NCBI RefSeq assembly: GCF_014642835.1
Contig: NZ_BMJA01000002.1
Span: 930,867 to 994,866 of the forward strand
Length of the DNA: 64,000 nucleotides
Origin: Dyella nitratireducens
Lineage (GTDB): Bacteria > Pseudomonadota > Gammaproteobacteria > Xanthomonadales > Rhodanobacteraceae
Reading direction: 5' to 3'
Shown here: positions 7,846 through 16,628 of the stretch, in pieces
Numbering within the stretch: the first letter of the stretch is position 1
Layout: every line of letters begins with the position of its first letter
Made by a program: the position numbers and the translations under genes
Notes under the pieces: generated by a model
Told to the model about the DNA's origin: nothing
The model's database searches: none
Seen by the model: the letters and a program-made list of their open reading frames with translations, nothing else

Positions 7846-8767
7846 AACCTATGATCCCGCCGACGCTGCGCTGTGGGACAGCGTGGTCGAGCAGTCACGT
7901 AACGGCAATTTGTTGCACCGGCGCGACTACATGGATTACCACGCCGATCGTTTCATCGACCGTTCGCTGATGGTGGAGCGCAACGGTGAGGCTGTCGCGG
8001 TTTTTCCTGCCAGCCTCAAGGACGGTGTGGTGACCAGCCATGGCGGCCTCACCTATGCCGGACTGATCACGACACGCGCCATGCGTGCCGAATGGACGCT
8101 GGAGGTGTTCGAGCGGATCGGCGAGCACTATCGCGCACTTGGCATGAAGCGCATCGTCTACAAAGCCGTGCCGCACGTTTTTCATGCGTATCCGGCCGAC
8201 GAGGATCTGTATGCCTTGCATCGGCTGGGGGCGCGCCTGAAGCGTCGTGACGTTTCCTCGGTGATTGCGCTGCGCGAGCCGTTCGCGTTTACGGACGGAC
8301 GCAGGCGTGCGGTCAACAAGGCGCGCAAGTCGACGGTTCGTTTGCAGGTGGGCGCCGATCTCGCCGGTTTCCATGCTTTGGTGACCGACGTGCTGCACAG
8401 CCGGCACGATGTGGCGCCGACCCACAGCCTTGCAGAACTGCGCTTGCTGCAGGGGCGCTTCCCGCAACAGATCGTGCTGCATGAAGCGCGCGATGGCGAT
8501 GCGCTGCTGGCCGGGACGCTGGTGTATGACTTCGGGCGCGTGGTGCATACGCAATATCTGGCGGCCTCGGAAGCAGGGCGGGAGTGCAATGCGCTCAATC
8601 TGCTGCTTGCCGAGCTGATCGAACGCACTTATGCGGACCGGCACTACTTCTCGTTCGGGGTTTCGACGGAGCGGGAAGGGCAGGTGCTCAACGGCGGATT
8701 GATTACGCAGAAGGAGTATTTCGGCGCGCGCGCCGTGGTGCATGATTTTTATGAGTGGGTGTTGTGA
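7832..8767 (+). CDS. FemAB-like GNAT acyltransferase
   Basis: 311 residues from the ATG at 7832, which has GGAGGG eight bases upstream; it overlaps the previous gene by 14 bases. The organisation fits the Acetyltransf_6/FemAB-like fold: an N-terminal half with LLHRRDYMDYHADRF, then a second GNAT lobe with DALLAGTLVYDFG and FSFGVSTE. Family members move acyl or aminoacyl groups onto sugars or peptides. Here it probably decorates the repeat unit, for example by acylating an amino sugar. The substrate is not visible. Confidence 0.65.
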   Translation: MFTLKTYDPADAALWDSVVEQSRNGNLLHRRDYMDYHADRFIDRSLMVERNGEAVAVFPASLKDGVVTSHGGLTYAGLITTRAMRAEWTLEVFERIGEHYRALGMKRIVYKAVPHVFHAYPADEDLYALHRLGARLKRRDVSSVIALREPFAFTDGRRRAVNKARKSTVRLQVGADLAGFHALVTDVLHSRHDVAPTHSLAELRLLQGRFPQQIVLHEARDGDALLAGTLVYDFGRVVHTQYLAASEAGRECNALNLLLAELIERTYADRHYFSFGVSTEREGQVLNGGLITQKEYFGARAVVHDFYEWVL

Positions 8768-8821
8768 TGGGCGGCTTGCATGAAACGCCATGCTTTCCAT
8801 TTTCAGGAGAGCTCCACTGCG

Positions 8822-8953
8822 CCTCACCGTCATTCCGGCGAAGGCCGGAATCCAGTTTAAATATGCGTCCGAAGGACACGACACTTTTTATGTTGAGTGC
8901 TTCGCACGACGTGTTTGCACTGGATTCCGGCCTTCGCCGGAATGACGGCGAGG
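8822..8953. repeat. Family B long REP/MITE-like element (copy 1)
   Basis: Inverted arms CTCACCGTCATTCCGGCGAA... and ...TTCGCCGGAATGACGGCGAG flank about 70 bp of internal sequence that includes CTTTTTATGTTGAG. The internal part is nearly the same in the copy at 53064-53195. It lies between the acyltransferase and aminotransferase genes of the polysaccharide cluster. Confidence 0.85.
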
Positions 8954-8990
8954 CTAGATTGATGCTTATGGCACCTCACGGGGTGATCTA

Positions 8991-10103
8991 GTGGACATCC
9001 CCTTCCTCAACCTCCAGGCCATCAACGCCCGCCACGCCGACGAACTGAAAGCCGCCGCTGCGCGCGTGATCGATTCCGGCTGGTACATCCTCGGTCAGGA
9101 ACTGGCCACCTTCGAGCAGGACTTCGCCGGCTATTGCGGCGTGCGCCATGCCATTGGCGTAGGCAACGGCCTGGATGCGCTATCGCTGATCCTGCGTGCG
9201 TACAAGGAACTGGGTGCACTGCACGACGGTGATGAAGTGATCGTCCCCGGCAACACGTTTATCGCCAGCTTTCTCGCCATCACCGAAAACCGCCTGGTGC
9301 CGGTGCCTGTAGAACCCGATCCGGCGAGTTTCAATATCGATTCGGCATGCGTGGCTGCTGCGATCGGCCCGCGTACGCGCGCGATCATGGCTGTGCATTT
9401 GTATGGCCAGCTGGCGGATATGCGCTCGCTGGCCGAGCTGGCCGAACGCCATCATTTGCTGCTGATTGAAGATGCAGCACAAGCGCACGGCGCATCGAGC
9501 GATGGCCGCAGGGCAGGGGCGTTCGGGCATGCGGCGGGTTTCAGCTTTTTTCCGGCCAAGAACCTCGGTGCGCTGGGTGATGGCGGTGCCGTCGTCACCA
9601 ACGACACCGTGCTGGCAGACCGCGTGGCAGCGCTGCGCAATTACGGCTCCGACGTGAAGTATCGCCATCTCTACCAGGGCATCAATTCGCGTCTCGATGA
9701 GTTGCAGGCCGCTCTGCTGCGCGTGAAGTTGAAGTACCTGGACGATGACAGCGCGCATCGCCGCCACATCGCACGGCGATACCGCGAAGGCATCCATCAT
9801 CCAGACATCCAGCTGCCCATCGTGCAGAGCGAAGAGCAGCACGTCTGGCATCTGTTCGTGGTGCGCTGTGCGCAGCGCGATGCATTGCAACGGCACTTGC
9901 AGGCGCATGGCGTCCACAGCCAGGTGCATTACCCGATACCGCCGCACAGGCAAGTGGCTTATCCCGGTTTGCACGGCTTGCAACTGCCGTGCACGGAGCA
10001 ACTGCACCGGGAAGTGCTGAGCCTGCCGATCGGGCCGACTCTGCGTGATGAGGATGCGGATCGCGTCATCGCCGCCTGCCAATCGTTCGAGTGCCCCGCA
10101 TGA
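8991..10103 (+). CDS. DegT/DnrJ/EryC1/StrS family PLP-dependent sugar aminotransferase
   Basis: 370 residues with a GTG start (MDIPFLNLQ). The PLP lysine is K190 in [15 protein letters not shown], and D161 (EDAAQAHGA) contacts the pyridine nitrogen. This is the DegT/StrS family, which aminates keto sugar nucleotides. With the 3,4-ketoisomerase and hexapeptide acetyltransferase upstream it completes a dTDP-3-acetamido-3,6-dideoxyhexose route (FdtB/QdtB step). Glutamate is the usual amino donor. Its stop overlaps the Wzx start by ATGA. Confidence 0.92.
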   Translation: MDIPFLNLQAINARHADELKAAAARVIDSGWYILGQELATFEQDFAGYCGVRHAIGVGNGLDALSLILRAYKELGALHDGDEVIVPGNTFIASFLAITENRLVPVPVEPDPASFNIDSACVAAAIGPRTRAIMAVHLYGQLADMRSLAELAERHHLLLIEDAAQAHGASSDGRRAGAFGHAAGFSFFPAKNLGALGDGGAVVTNDTVLADRVAALRNYGSDVKYRHLYQGINSRLDELQAALLRVKLKYLDDDSAHRRHIARRYREGIHHPDIQLPIVQSEEQHVWHLFVVRCAQRDALQRHLQAHGVHSQVHYPIPPHRQVAYPGLHGLQLPCTEQLHREVLSLPIGPTLRDEDADRVIAACQSFECPA

Positions 10104-11350
10104 ATATCGTGCGCGCAGGCTTCTATTCCTCCATCGCCACCGCGGCGCGGTTGCTGACCGGGCTGGTGGTGATCAAGCTGGTGGCCTGGCTGGCCGGGCC
10201 GGAAGGGGTAGGCCGGCTGGGGCAGTTCATGAGCTTGATGTCCTTGCTGGCGGTGCTGGCCGGTGGCGGCATCGGTGCAGGCATCGTGAAATACGTGGCG
10301 GAGTATCGCTACGACGCGCAAAAGCTTTCGCGCCTGTTGGCGGCAGCCTTGTGGTACGCACTGATTGCTTCCTGCTTGATGGGTTGCGCGGCGTTGTTGC
10401 TGAGCAGGCAGTTGTCGTTGTGGCTGCTGGGCGATGTCCGCTATGAAAGCCTGATTCGCATACTGGCGGTTGCACAGCTCGGCATTGCGCTCGCCAATTA
10501 CATCCTGGCCGTGATCAATGGTTTCATGGATGTGCGCCGGCTCGCCATGATTCAGGTGCTGGGCTCGGCGCTTAGTGTGGCGATGGCGGTGGGCCTGTCG
10601 CACTGGCTGCATTTGTATGGCGTGCTGCTGGCACTGGTGGTGGGGCAACTGCTGTTGCTGGTCGTCGGCTTGCCGGCATGGCGGCGCAGTCCGTACTTCC
10701 AGCGCAGCATGCTGCGCATGCATTTCGATCGCGAGATGAGCCTGAAACTGGCGGCTTTCTCGGTGATGACGCTCACCTCGGCCTTGCTGCCGCCGCTGAT
10801 CAATATCGCGGTACGCAACCATCTGGCGCTGCAGTTCGGCTGGAGCGAAGTGGGTTACTGGCAAGCGGTCAGCAAGGTGTCGGACGCCTATCTGCTGTTT
10901 CTGACCACCGCCATCAATATCTATTACTTGCCCAAACTTGCTTCCACGCATGAGCGCACCTCGCTGGCGGCCGAATTGCGCAATGCCTACCGCCACCTTT
11001 TGCCGGCAGTGGTCGTGCTGGCACTGCTGGTGTACGCGTTGCGCGGCTGGGTGACGCGGCTGTTGTTCAGTGCGGACTTCTCCGCGGCCAATGCCTTGTA
11101 CGGCCCGCAACTGATCGGCGACGTGATCAAGATCGCCTCCTTCATGCTGTCCTATCTGATGCTGGCCAAGGCCATGACGCGGCTGTTCGTCATTTCCGAA
11201 TGCGTGTTTGCGTTGAGCTACCTGGCGCTTGTTTACGTGTTCACCGCATCGTTCGGCCTGATCGGGGCGATGTATGCCTTTGCGGTCAATTACCTGTTCT
11301 ACCTCGTGTTCAACATCGTCGTGGCGCGACGTTACCTGGGGGCATTATGA
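10100..11350 (+). CDS. Wzx-type O-antigen/polysaccharide flippase
   Basis: 416 residues from the ATG at 10100 (ATGA overlap with the aminotransferase). Strongly hydrophobic, about 12 predicted membrane helices, in the MOP/polysaccharide transporter pattern ([18 protein letters not shown] near residue 35, [14 protein letters not shown] near residue 55). Closest in style to WzxE-like O-antigen translocases. It should flip the lipid-linked repeat unit across the inner membrane. Charged residues within the early helices (K61, E65) are common in this family. Confidence 0.88.
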   Translation: MNIVRAGFYSSIATAARLLTGLVVIKLVAWLAGPEGVGRLGQFMSLMSLLAVLAGGGIGAGIVKYVAEYRYDAQKLSRLLAAALWYALIASCLMGCAALLLSRQLSLWLLGDVRYESLIRILAVAQLGIALANYILAVINGFMDVRRLAMIQVLGSALSVAMAVGLSHWLHLYGVLLALVVGQLLLLVVGLPAWRRSPYFQRSMLRMHFDREMSLKLAAFSVMTLTSALLPPLINIAVRNHLALQFGWSEVGYWQAVSKVSDAYLLFLTTAINIYYLPKLASTHERTSLAAELRNAYRHLLPAVVVLALLVYALRGWVTRLLFSADFSAANALYGPQLIGDVIKIASFMLSYLMLAKAMTRLFVISECVFALSYLALVYVFTASFGLIGAMYAFAVNYLFYLVFNIVVARRYLGAL

Positions 11351-12279
11351 AGGCGGCGGTCAAACCGCTGGTGTCGGTGCTGATTCCGGCCTACAACCAC
11401 GAACGCTTCGTGGAGCGCTGCCTGGATAGCGTGCTGGAAGATCCGTATCCGGCCAAGGAAATCGTCATCATCGACGATGGCTCTACCGATCGCACCGGCG
11501 AACGCATCGCCGAATGGGCGGCCCGGTACGCAAGGCAGTTGCGCGTGGAATACGTGCGCCACGATGAAAACCGCGGCATCGCCGCCACCTTGAACGAGCT
11601 GGCAGCACGCGCGCATGGCGAATTCCTGCGCCTGGGCGCCAGCGACGATTACCTGCTGCCGGGCGGATTGGCGGCGCAGGTGAATTATTTGCAGCAGCAT
11701 CCGCGCAAGCGGGCGGTGGTTGGCGATTCCATCGTCGTGGATCAATACGGCAACAAGCTGCATGACAGCGGCATGCGCGACCTGCATGGCGCTGATAAAC
11801 GCCTGTACAGCAGCGACGAGGGTATCCGGCGCGCGGTGATCAGCCAGTGGGCCATCGGCGGCCCGGTCGCCTTGCTCAGGAAAAGCGCGCTGGAAACGGT
11901 CGATCGCTGGACGGAAGGCCTGCGCATCGATGATTGGGATTTCTTTCTGCGCCTGGCTGCGCGCGATGCGCTGGGTTTTATCGACATGCCGGTCTGCGCC
12001 TATCGCCTGCATGGCAACAACGTCAGCAAGACGCGGCATACCGCGACGCGCATCGTGAACCTTACCGAATCCTGGCATGTCGCGCGCCGCCGTGCGGATC
12101 TGTTCGACGAACCTTATCGCAGCTTGCTCAAGGCGCAGTCGCACTACATCAGCGCCAAGATCGCCTTTCTGCAGAAGCGTTCCATTTTGCTGGCTTGCCA
12201 TCTGCTGGCCTACCTGTCGTGGTTGATCGCTTCGAAAGTCCGCCTGCCGCCGGCCGGCCGGCTGGTGGAGAAGACATGA
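11347..12279 (+). CDS. family 2 glycosyltransferase
   Basis: 310 residues, ATGA overlap on both sides. GT-A fold of CAZy family GT2: VSVLIPAYNHERF at residues 9-21, DDGSTDRT at 43-50, and GASDDY at 97-102 as the DXD-like metal motif. A C-terminal amphipathic region (KRSILLACHLLAYLSW) may attach it to the membrane. It is the only recognised glycosyltransferase in the cluster, so the initiating and other transferases must be encoded elsewhere. Donor and acceptor are unknown. Confidence 0.9.
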   Translation: MKAAVKPLVSVLIPAYNHERFVERCLDSVLEDPYPAKEIVIIDDGSTDRTGERIAEWAARYARQLRVEYVRHDENRGIAATLNELAARAHGEFLRLGASDDYLLPGGLAAQVNYLQQHPRKRAVVGDSIVVDQYGNKLHDSGMRDLHGADKRLYSSDEGIRRAVISQWAIGGPVALLRKSALETVDRWTEGLRIDDWDFFLRLAARDALGFIDMPVCAYRLHGNNVSKTRHTATRIVNLTESWHVARRRADLFDEPYRSLLKAQSHYISAKIAFLQKRSILLACHLLAYLSWLIASKVRLPPAGRLVEKT

Positions 12280-13409
12280 GCCGGCTGCTGCGACTGCCAT
12301 CGATCTATCTGGTTTTGCCGATTCTGCTGGCTTGCGCATGCACGCTGCTTAGTTACGATCTGCCGGGCGATTACCTGCAGGGCATGCTGTTGCTGGTGAT
12401 GGCGGCGCTGGGCATCCTGCTGTTCGATGTGTTTGCCGGTCCGCGCTTGCCAGCCATGCATGTTTTCCGTTCGCGCCGCTATGCCGGCACACGCGAATCG
12501 TTCGTGGCCTTGGCATTCGCCGCCGGCATCATCGTGTTCTGCCTGCTGGACCTGGGACTGTTCCCGATTCCGCTGCTGGTTGACCCTTCCTCCTATGCCA
12601 CGATGGAAGGCGGTCATGAGCATATCCGGCATATATCCGACATGTGCTGGACCTTGCCGCCGATCGGCGTGCTGTGTGCGCGTAACAAAGGGCTGCGCAA
12701 TCTGCTGGTTTTTATCGGCGTGGCGTTTCCGGTGCTGGTGATCGACCGCAACCGGTTGTTCGCATCGCTATTCTCGCTGGCCTTCGTGGTGGTGCTGCGC
12801 CGGAACGAGGCCAAGCCGCTGCCGTGGAAAGCGGTGATGTTTATCGGTGTACTCGGCGCCGGCGTGTTCTCGGTACTCGGGATTTTGCGTTCGGGCACGC
12901 TGGATACCGTGGCCCTGCCTTTCAGCGATGCATATCGCGCCGCACCGTCGGGCATCAAGTGGCTGCTGCTGTATATCAGCGCCGGCCCCTACAATTTTGG
13001 CGCGATTCTCGCCAAGCACTATGTCAATGCGACATTCCTGATCAACCAGCTGGTGCCAGGCGCCGGTTCCATCGCCACTGCCGGCACGGATATTCCGCTC
13101 GATGCACCGAACATCAACGTAGGCACCGAGTTCTTTCCGTTCCTGATGGCTTGGGGAGCGACGGGAGCGGTGCTGTCGATGGCCGGTCTCTATGCCTTGC
13201 TGGCGTGGAGCGTGCGCCGCTTACAGCCAGCCGCGGCGCTATTCCCCTTGCTGATTTTCCTGCGCATTTCCTACTGCTGCGTCATGTCGCCGTTCGCCCC
13301 GCAGGCGTACACCTGGAGCAACGCCGGTTTCATCCTCGTGTGCCTGGTGCTGGAACTGCTGGCGGCATGGCTGCCGAACAGAGCACATACCTTGCATTCC
13401 CACGCATGA
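12276..13409 (+). CDS. Wzy-like polysaccharide polymerase (O-antigen polymerase)
   Basis: 377 residues, ATGA overlap at both ends. About ten hydrophobic segments with a large loop near residues 200-280 (SGTLDTVALPFSDAYRA... NVGTEFFPFLMAWG). Low-similarity multi-spanning proteins sitting between Wzx/GT and Wzz genes are typically Wzy polymerases, which join repeat units in the periplasm. The N-E-F-F-P stretch is common in the oligosaccharide-repeat-unit polymerase family. The assignment rests on topology and neighbours. Confidence 0.75.
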   Translation: MSRLLRLPSIYLVLPILLACACTLLSYDLPGDYLQGMLLLVMAALGILLFDVFAGPRLPAMHVFRSRRYAGTRESFVALAFAAGIIVFCLLDLGLFPIPLLVDPSSYATMEGGHEHIRHISDMCWTLPPIGVLCARNKGLRNLLVFIGVAFPVLVIDRNRLFASLFSLAFVVVLRRNEAKPLPWKAVMFIGVLGAGVFSVLGILRSGTLDTVALPFSDAYRAAPSGIKWLLLYISAGPYNFGAILAKHYVNATFLINQLVPGAGSIATAGTDIPLDAPNINVGTEFFPFLMAWGATGAVLSMAGLYALLAWSVRRLQPAAALFPLLIFLRISYCCVMSPFAPQAYTWSNAGFILVCLVLELLAAWLPNRAHTLHSHA

Positions 13410-14263
13410 GTCCAACAGCTATGCAACGAGACGACATCTACCTGATCGATATGTGGCGGCTGCTACGCCGCGAATGGCTGTGGTTCGTGGCCGTGTTTGT
13501 CGCCATGCTGCTGGCCACCTTTACCTTCCTGTCCGTCACCAGGCCGCAATGGCAAGCCAATGCCTGGATCCAGATCGGCCAGGTCGACACGGCGCCGGCG
13601 GGACAGGATCCCAAAGTGGAGCCATTGCAACGCGTGCTCGAACGCCTGCAGTTGATTCCGTTTCAGAACCAGATACTGCAAAGCATCGGCATTGCATCGA
13701 ATACGCCGGACGCAGGGCTTTATCGCAAGAGCCTGAAAATCGAGCCGCTGCCGTACGCCGGTCCGCTGGTGAAGCTGACCGTGCGCGGACACTCGGCCCA
13801 GCAAGCGAAGCAATTTGCCGAGGCAACCGTTGCCCAATTGCAGACGATCCATCGGGGCCTCGAGACGACCCAGCTGACTCTCGCACGTCAACGCCTGGAT
13901 GAGGTCCAGCGCGATGTACAGAACGTGATGGCCGAGCGGGACCGCCTGCAGCAAGCCGTCACGCAAAACAAAGACACCTTCGCCGGCTTGTTGTTGGCCA
14001 GCAAGAACGAGGAACTGATCGATTTGCAGCAGACACGCAGCGATCTGCTGGGCCGCCTCAGTGCCACTTACACCTATGAAACATCGCTGATGTGGCCGGT
14101 ATATGTGCCGGAGCATCCGGCGTTTCCCAATCCGTTTCTGACGTGGGGAATGGGTGTTGTGGCGGGTTTGTTCCTGGGTGTCGTCGCGGCGGTAGGGAGG
14201 AATGCGTTGCGGCGCAGGGCGGTGGTGGCTTCGCACGTGCAGCACATTGTTGAGCGTGTGTAG
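13406..14263 (+). CDS. Wzz-like chain-length determinant domain protein
   Basis: 285 residues from ATG 13406 (MSPTAMQRDD); ATG 13421 is an alternative. An N-terminal transmembrane helix (about residues 27-47), a periplasmic coiled-coil-rich region (ETTQLTLARQRLDEVQRDV...ERDRLQQAV) and a second helix (about 250-272) with PFLTWGMGVVAGLFLG form the Wzz topology. There is no C-terminal tyrosine kinase, so it is the O-antigen type. It probably sets chain length with the Wzy upstream. Its stop codon lies at the edge of a family A hairpin. Confidence 0.8.
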   Translation: MSPTAMQRDDIYLIDMWRLLRREWLWFVAVFVAMLLATFTFLSVTRPQWQANAWIQIGQVDTAPAGQDPKVEPLQRVLERLQLIPFQNQILQSIGIASNTPDAGLYRKSLKIEPLPYAGPLVKLTVRGHSAQQAKQFAEATVAQLQTIHRGLETTQLTLARQRLDEVQRDVQNVMAERDRLQQAVTQNKDTFAGLLLASKNEELIDLQQTRSDLLGRLSATYTYETSLMWPVYVPEHPAFPNPFLTWGMGVVAGLFLGVVAAVGRNALRRRAVVASHVQHIVERV

Positions 14264-14286
14264 GTTGGGGTTCGCACCCCGACCTA
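14261..14286. repeat. Compact family A hairpin at the end of the wzz-like gene
   Basis: TAGGTTGGGGT, loop TCGC, then ACCCCGACCTA: an 11-bp stem with one mismatch. Its first three bases are the stop codon of the chain-length gene. It has no T-run, so it could be an RNA-stabilising or weak termination hairpin between convergent genes. Confidence 0.65.
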
Positions 14287-14299
14287 AGCGACAAAAGCC

Positions 14300-15721
14300 T
14301 CACGCATGCAAATGCCCATGCATCGGGCCGTGGCATAAGCACTCACCATCCTCATCGACCGTACCGAACATATTGCGCAACAGTGCTTCGCCGGGGGTCC
14401 ATTCGCCGATGGCTGGATGGATCAGCAAAGCCTTGCGTGCGGTAAGCCGGACATTGCTCATGGCTGCGTCAATGGCGGCGCGTTCATAAGCTTTTACTGC
14501 ATGCACGAGCCCGCGCACTTCGTCGGGCAACGGCGCAATCGGCTCGGGTACGATCGAATCGAGGCTGATGCGTGCGGCCGTTTCTACAATGTCGTCATCC
14601 GCCAGATCGGGCAGGGCGCCGCGATTGCGCGTGTTGACCACGATGGTGGCCGGCTTGGCGCCAGTCAATGCACTCATCACGTCGATGGCGATGCGGTGAT
14701 AGCCGGTGGCCGTCCGGAACGGATCGACCTGCAGGCTTACGTCGGGATCGAACGCCGAGCCGCCTTCCGCCTCCAGCTTCATGTAGGAGCCGGAGCGCTG
14801 GTTGAGATAGGCCGCATAAGTTGCTACGGCGCCATCGCCGTCACCGGCCGCGAGGCGGCTCTTCAACGTGTCGATCAACACTTGATTCAACTGCTGGATT
14901 TCGGCACCGCGGCTGCCGCCTTGCTGCAGCTGGTTGTGCAGGGCGCGGCGACGCTCGTAGTAGAAGAACAGGTATTCAGTGGGGATGAGCCGCAACGAGC
15001 GGATCATGTTGAAATCGAACAACGGTGCGAGATAGAGCTGGCGCAACCGTTCATCGCTGCCGAGCAGGGTATCCATCACATCCCGGCCACGCACGCGCAC
15101 ACCGCGCACCCAGCCCAAGTGGTTGAGGCCGACGTAATCGCATTGCACGTCGCCGAGCGGCTCGCCGAGTGCCTTGGCGATATTGTGAAAAAGCTCGGTG
15201 GGCGTATCGCAGATGCCGACCATCTTCACGCGTGCATGGTTGGTGACGGCCTGCGTGATGAGGCCGGCGGGATTGGTGAAATTCACCAGCCACGCATCTG
15301 GGCTCAAGCGTTCGACCAGGCGCGCCTGTTCGAGCGCCGCCGGTACCGTACGCAGCGCCATGGCAGCGCCGGCCGGCCCGGTGGTTTCCTGTCCTGGATA
15401 GCCGTGCTCGATCGCCGTGCGTTCGTCTGCTGCACGCCCGGCAATGCCGCCAACGCGGATGCTGTTGAGCACGAAATGCGCGCCTTCGATCGCATCCTCT
15501 GCCGAAGCGGCGGCGCGCAAGCGCAACGAGCCACCGGATTTGGCCACGATCGCCTTGCCCAGTTCCACCATCACCGCCAACCGTTCCTGATCGGGGTCGT
15601 ACAGCACCATCTCCGCGGCGCCCAAGGCTTCTGTCGCTTCATCGACACCGAAGATCACCAGCGGTGCGCGCACTCCGCCGCCGCCAATCAGGGCGATCTT
15701 ACGTTCCATAGGTTTGCTCAT
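14300..15721 (-). CDS. family 4 glycoside hydrolase (6-phospho-glycosidase type, NAD-dependent)
   Basis: 473 residues from ATG 15721, with GGAG five bases upstream. GH4 hallmarks: Rossmann start IALIGGGGVRAP (residues 9-20), VNFTNPAGLIT (146-156), the metal-binding cysteine in GICDTP (C171) and the LNH motif (N200, H201). GH4 enzymes cleave glycosides by a redox and elimination mechanism using NAD and a divalent metal, and most act on 6-phosphorylated substrates. It resembles the 6-phospho-beta-glucosidase branch. It overlaps the PfkB gene by 23 bases, suggesting that the kinase product feeds this enzyme. Confidence 0.85.
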   Translation of the reverse strand: MSKPMERKIALIGGGGVRAPLVIFGVDEATEALGAAEMVLYDPDQERLAVMVELGKAIVAKSGGSLRLRAAASAEDAIEGAHFVLNSIRVGGIAGRAADERTAIEHGYPGQETTGPAGAAMALRTVPAALEQARLVERLSPDAWLVNFTNPAGLITQAVTNHARVKMVGICDTPTELFHNIAKALGEPLGDVQCDYVGLNHLGWVRGVRVRGRDVMDTLLGSDERLRQLYLAPLFDFNMIRSLRLIPTEYLFFYYERRRALHNQLQQGGSRGAEIQQLNQVLIDTLKSRLAAGDGDGAVATYAAYLNQRSGSYMKLEAEGGSAFDPDVSLQVDPFRTATGYHRIAIDVMSALTGAKPATIVVNTRNRGALPDLADDDIVETAARISLDSIVPEPIAPLPDEVRGLVHAVKAYERAAIDAAMSNVRLTARKALLIHPAIGEWTPGEALLRNMFGTVDEDGECLCHGPMHGHLHA

Positions 15722-16628
15722 AGATACTCCGCAACGAAAAAGAATCGGGTAGTCCTTCCAGCGCACCGATCCGCGTCGTGCACAGGGCGCCGCAAATGCA
15801 AGCGCGCCGCAGGCAGTCCTGGGTCGATTCGCCGTTCAATACACCGTCGATATAGCCGGCATCGAACGCGTCGCCGGCACCGGTCATGTCCACCGCATCG
15901 ACGCGCGGTGGCGGCACGTGCAGCAACTCGCCGTTGACGACGGCTGCGGCGCCCGCTGCGCCCAGCTTGATCACGCCGTGGCGGATGTCCATGAAAGAAG
16001 CCCAGTTGCGGAATGCCTCCGCGCTCTCGCCGCCGCTCAGCCACTGGGCTTCGGTTTGATTGGGGAAAAAATAATCGACGGCACGGCAGGTCCATTGATT
16101 GACCGGATCAGTCAGCCAATCCGGGCTGAAGCCGACGTCCAGCGAGGTGGTGCAGCCGGCCTTGCGTAAGAGCGGGAACAGGCGCTTGGCCATATCCGCT
16201 GCAAGCGGCATGGCGAAATGCACGTGGCGTGCAGCGATCAGTTCGGCACGGATGGTCTCATCGTCCAGGAGTTCCGCCAGGCGGCGGTTGGCGCCCAGAT
16301 ACGTGTAGAAAGAGCGGTCTTCCGCGGTGGAAACGCTCATGGTGACGCCGGTGCCCAGCGGATCGCTGCGCAGCCCATCGGCCGACAAGCCAAAGCCTTG
16401 CATACGCGTTTCGAACCAGCTGCGATCGGCTTCGCCAATAAGCCCGATCAAGCGCACGCGGTGTTGCAAGCGGGCCAAGGCGCAGGCAGTGTTGACCGCA
16501 CCGCCGCCGAGTTCGCGCACATAGTGCTCGGCGTGTACTTCTTCGCCCGCCGCAGGCCAGCGCTGAAATCCACTGAAAACGTGATCCGCATAAATCTCGC
16601 CCACGACCACGACATCCCAACGTTTCAT
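15699..16628 (-). CDS. PfkB family carbohydrate kinase
   Basis: 309 residues from ATG 16628, which overlaps the permease stop (ATGA). Ribokinase/PfkB fold: GGGAVNTACALARLQ near residues 41-55 and the C-terminal signature DMTGAGDAFDAGY with catalytic base D253. The family phosphorylates sugars and nucleosides with ATP. Between a permease and a GH4 phospho-glycosidase, it may phosphorylate an imported disaccharide or a released monosaccharide. Residues 186-203 (YFFPNQTEAQWLSGG) are the usual PfkB N-x-x-E region. Confidence 0.88.
   Translation of the reverse strand: MKRWDVVVVGEIYADHVFSGFQRWPAAGEEVHAEHYVRELGGGAVNTACALARLQHRVRLIGLIGEADRSWFETRMQGFGLSADGLRSDPLGTGVTMSVSTAEDRSFYTYLGANRRLAELLDDETIRAELIAARHVHFAMPLAADMAKRLFPLLRKAGCTTSLDVGFSPDWLTDPVNQWTCRAVDYFFPNQTEAQWLSGGESAEAFRNWASFMDIRHGVIKLGAAGAAAVVNGELLHVPPPRVDAVDMTGAGDAFDAGYIDGVLNGESTQDCLRRACICGALCTTRIGALEGLPDSFSLRSIYEQTYGT

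Noticed and set aside
8755-8991. Short open frame between the FemAB-like and aminotransferase genes
   Set aside because: It is almost entirely family B repeat (arms at 8822 and near 8950), and its peptide is the translation of that repeat.
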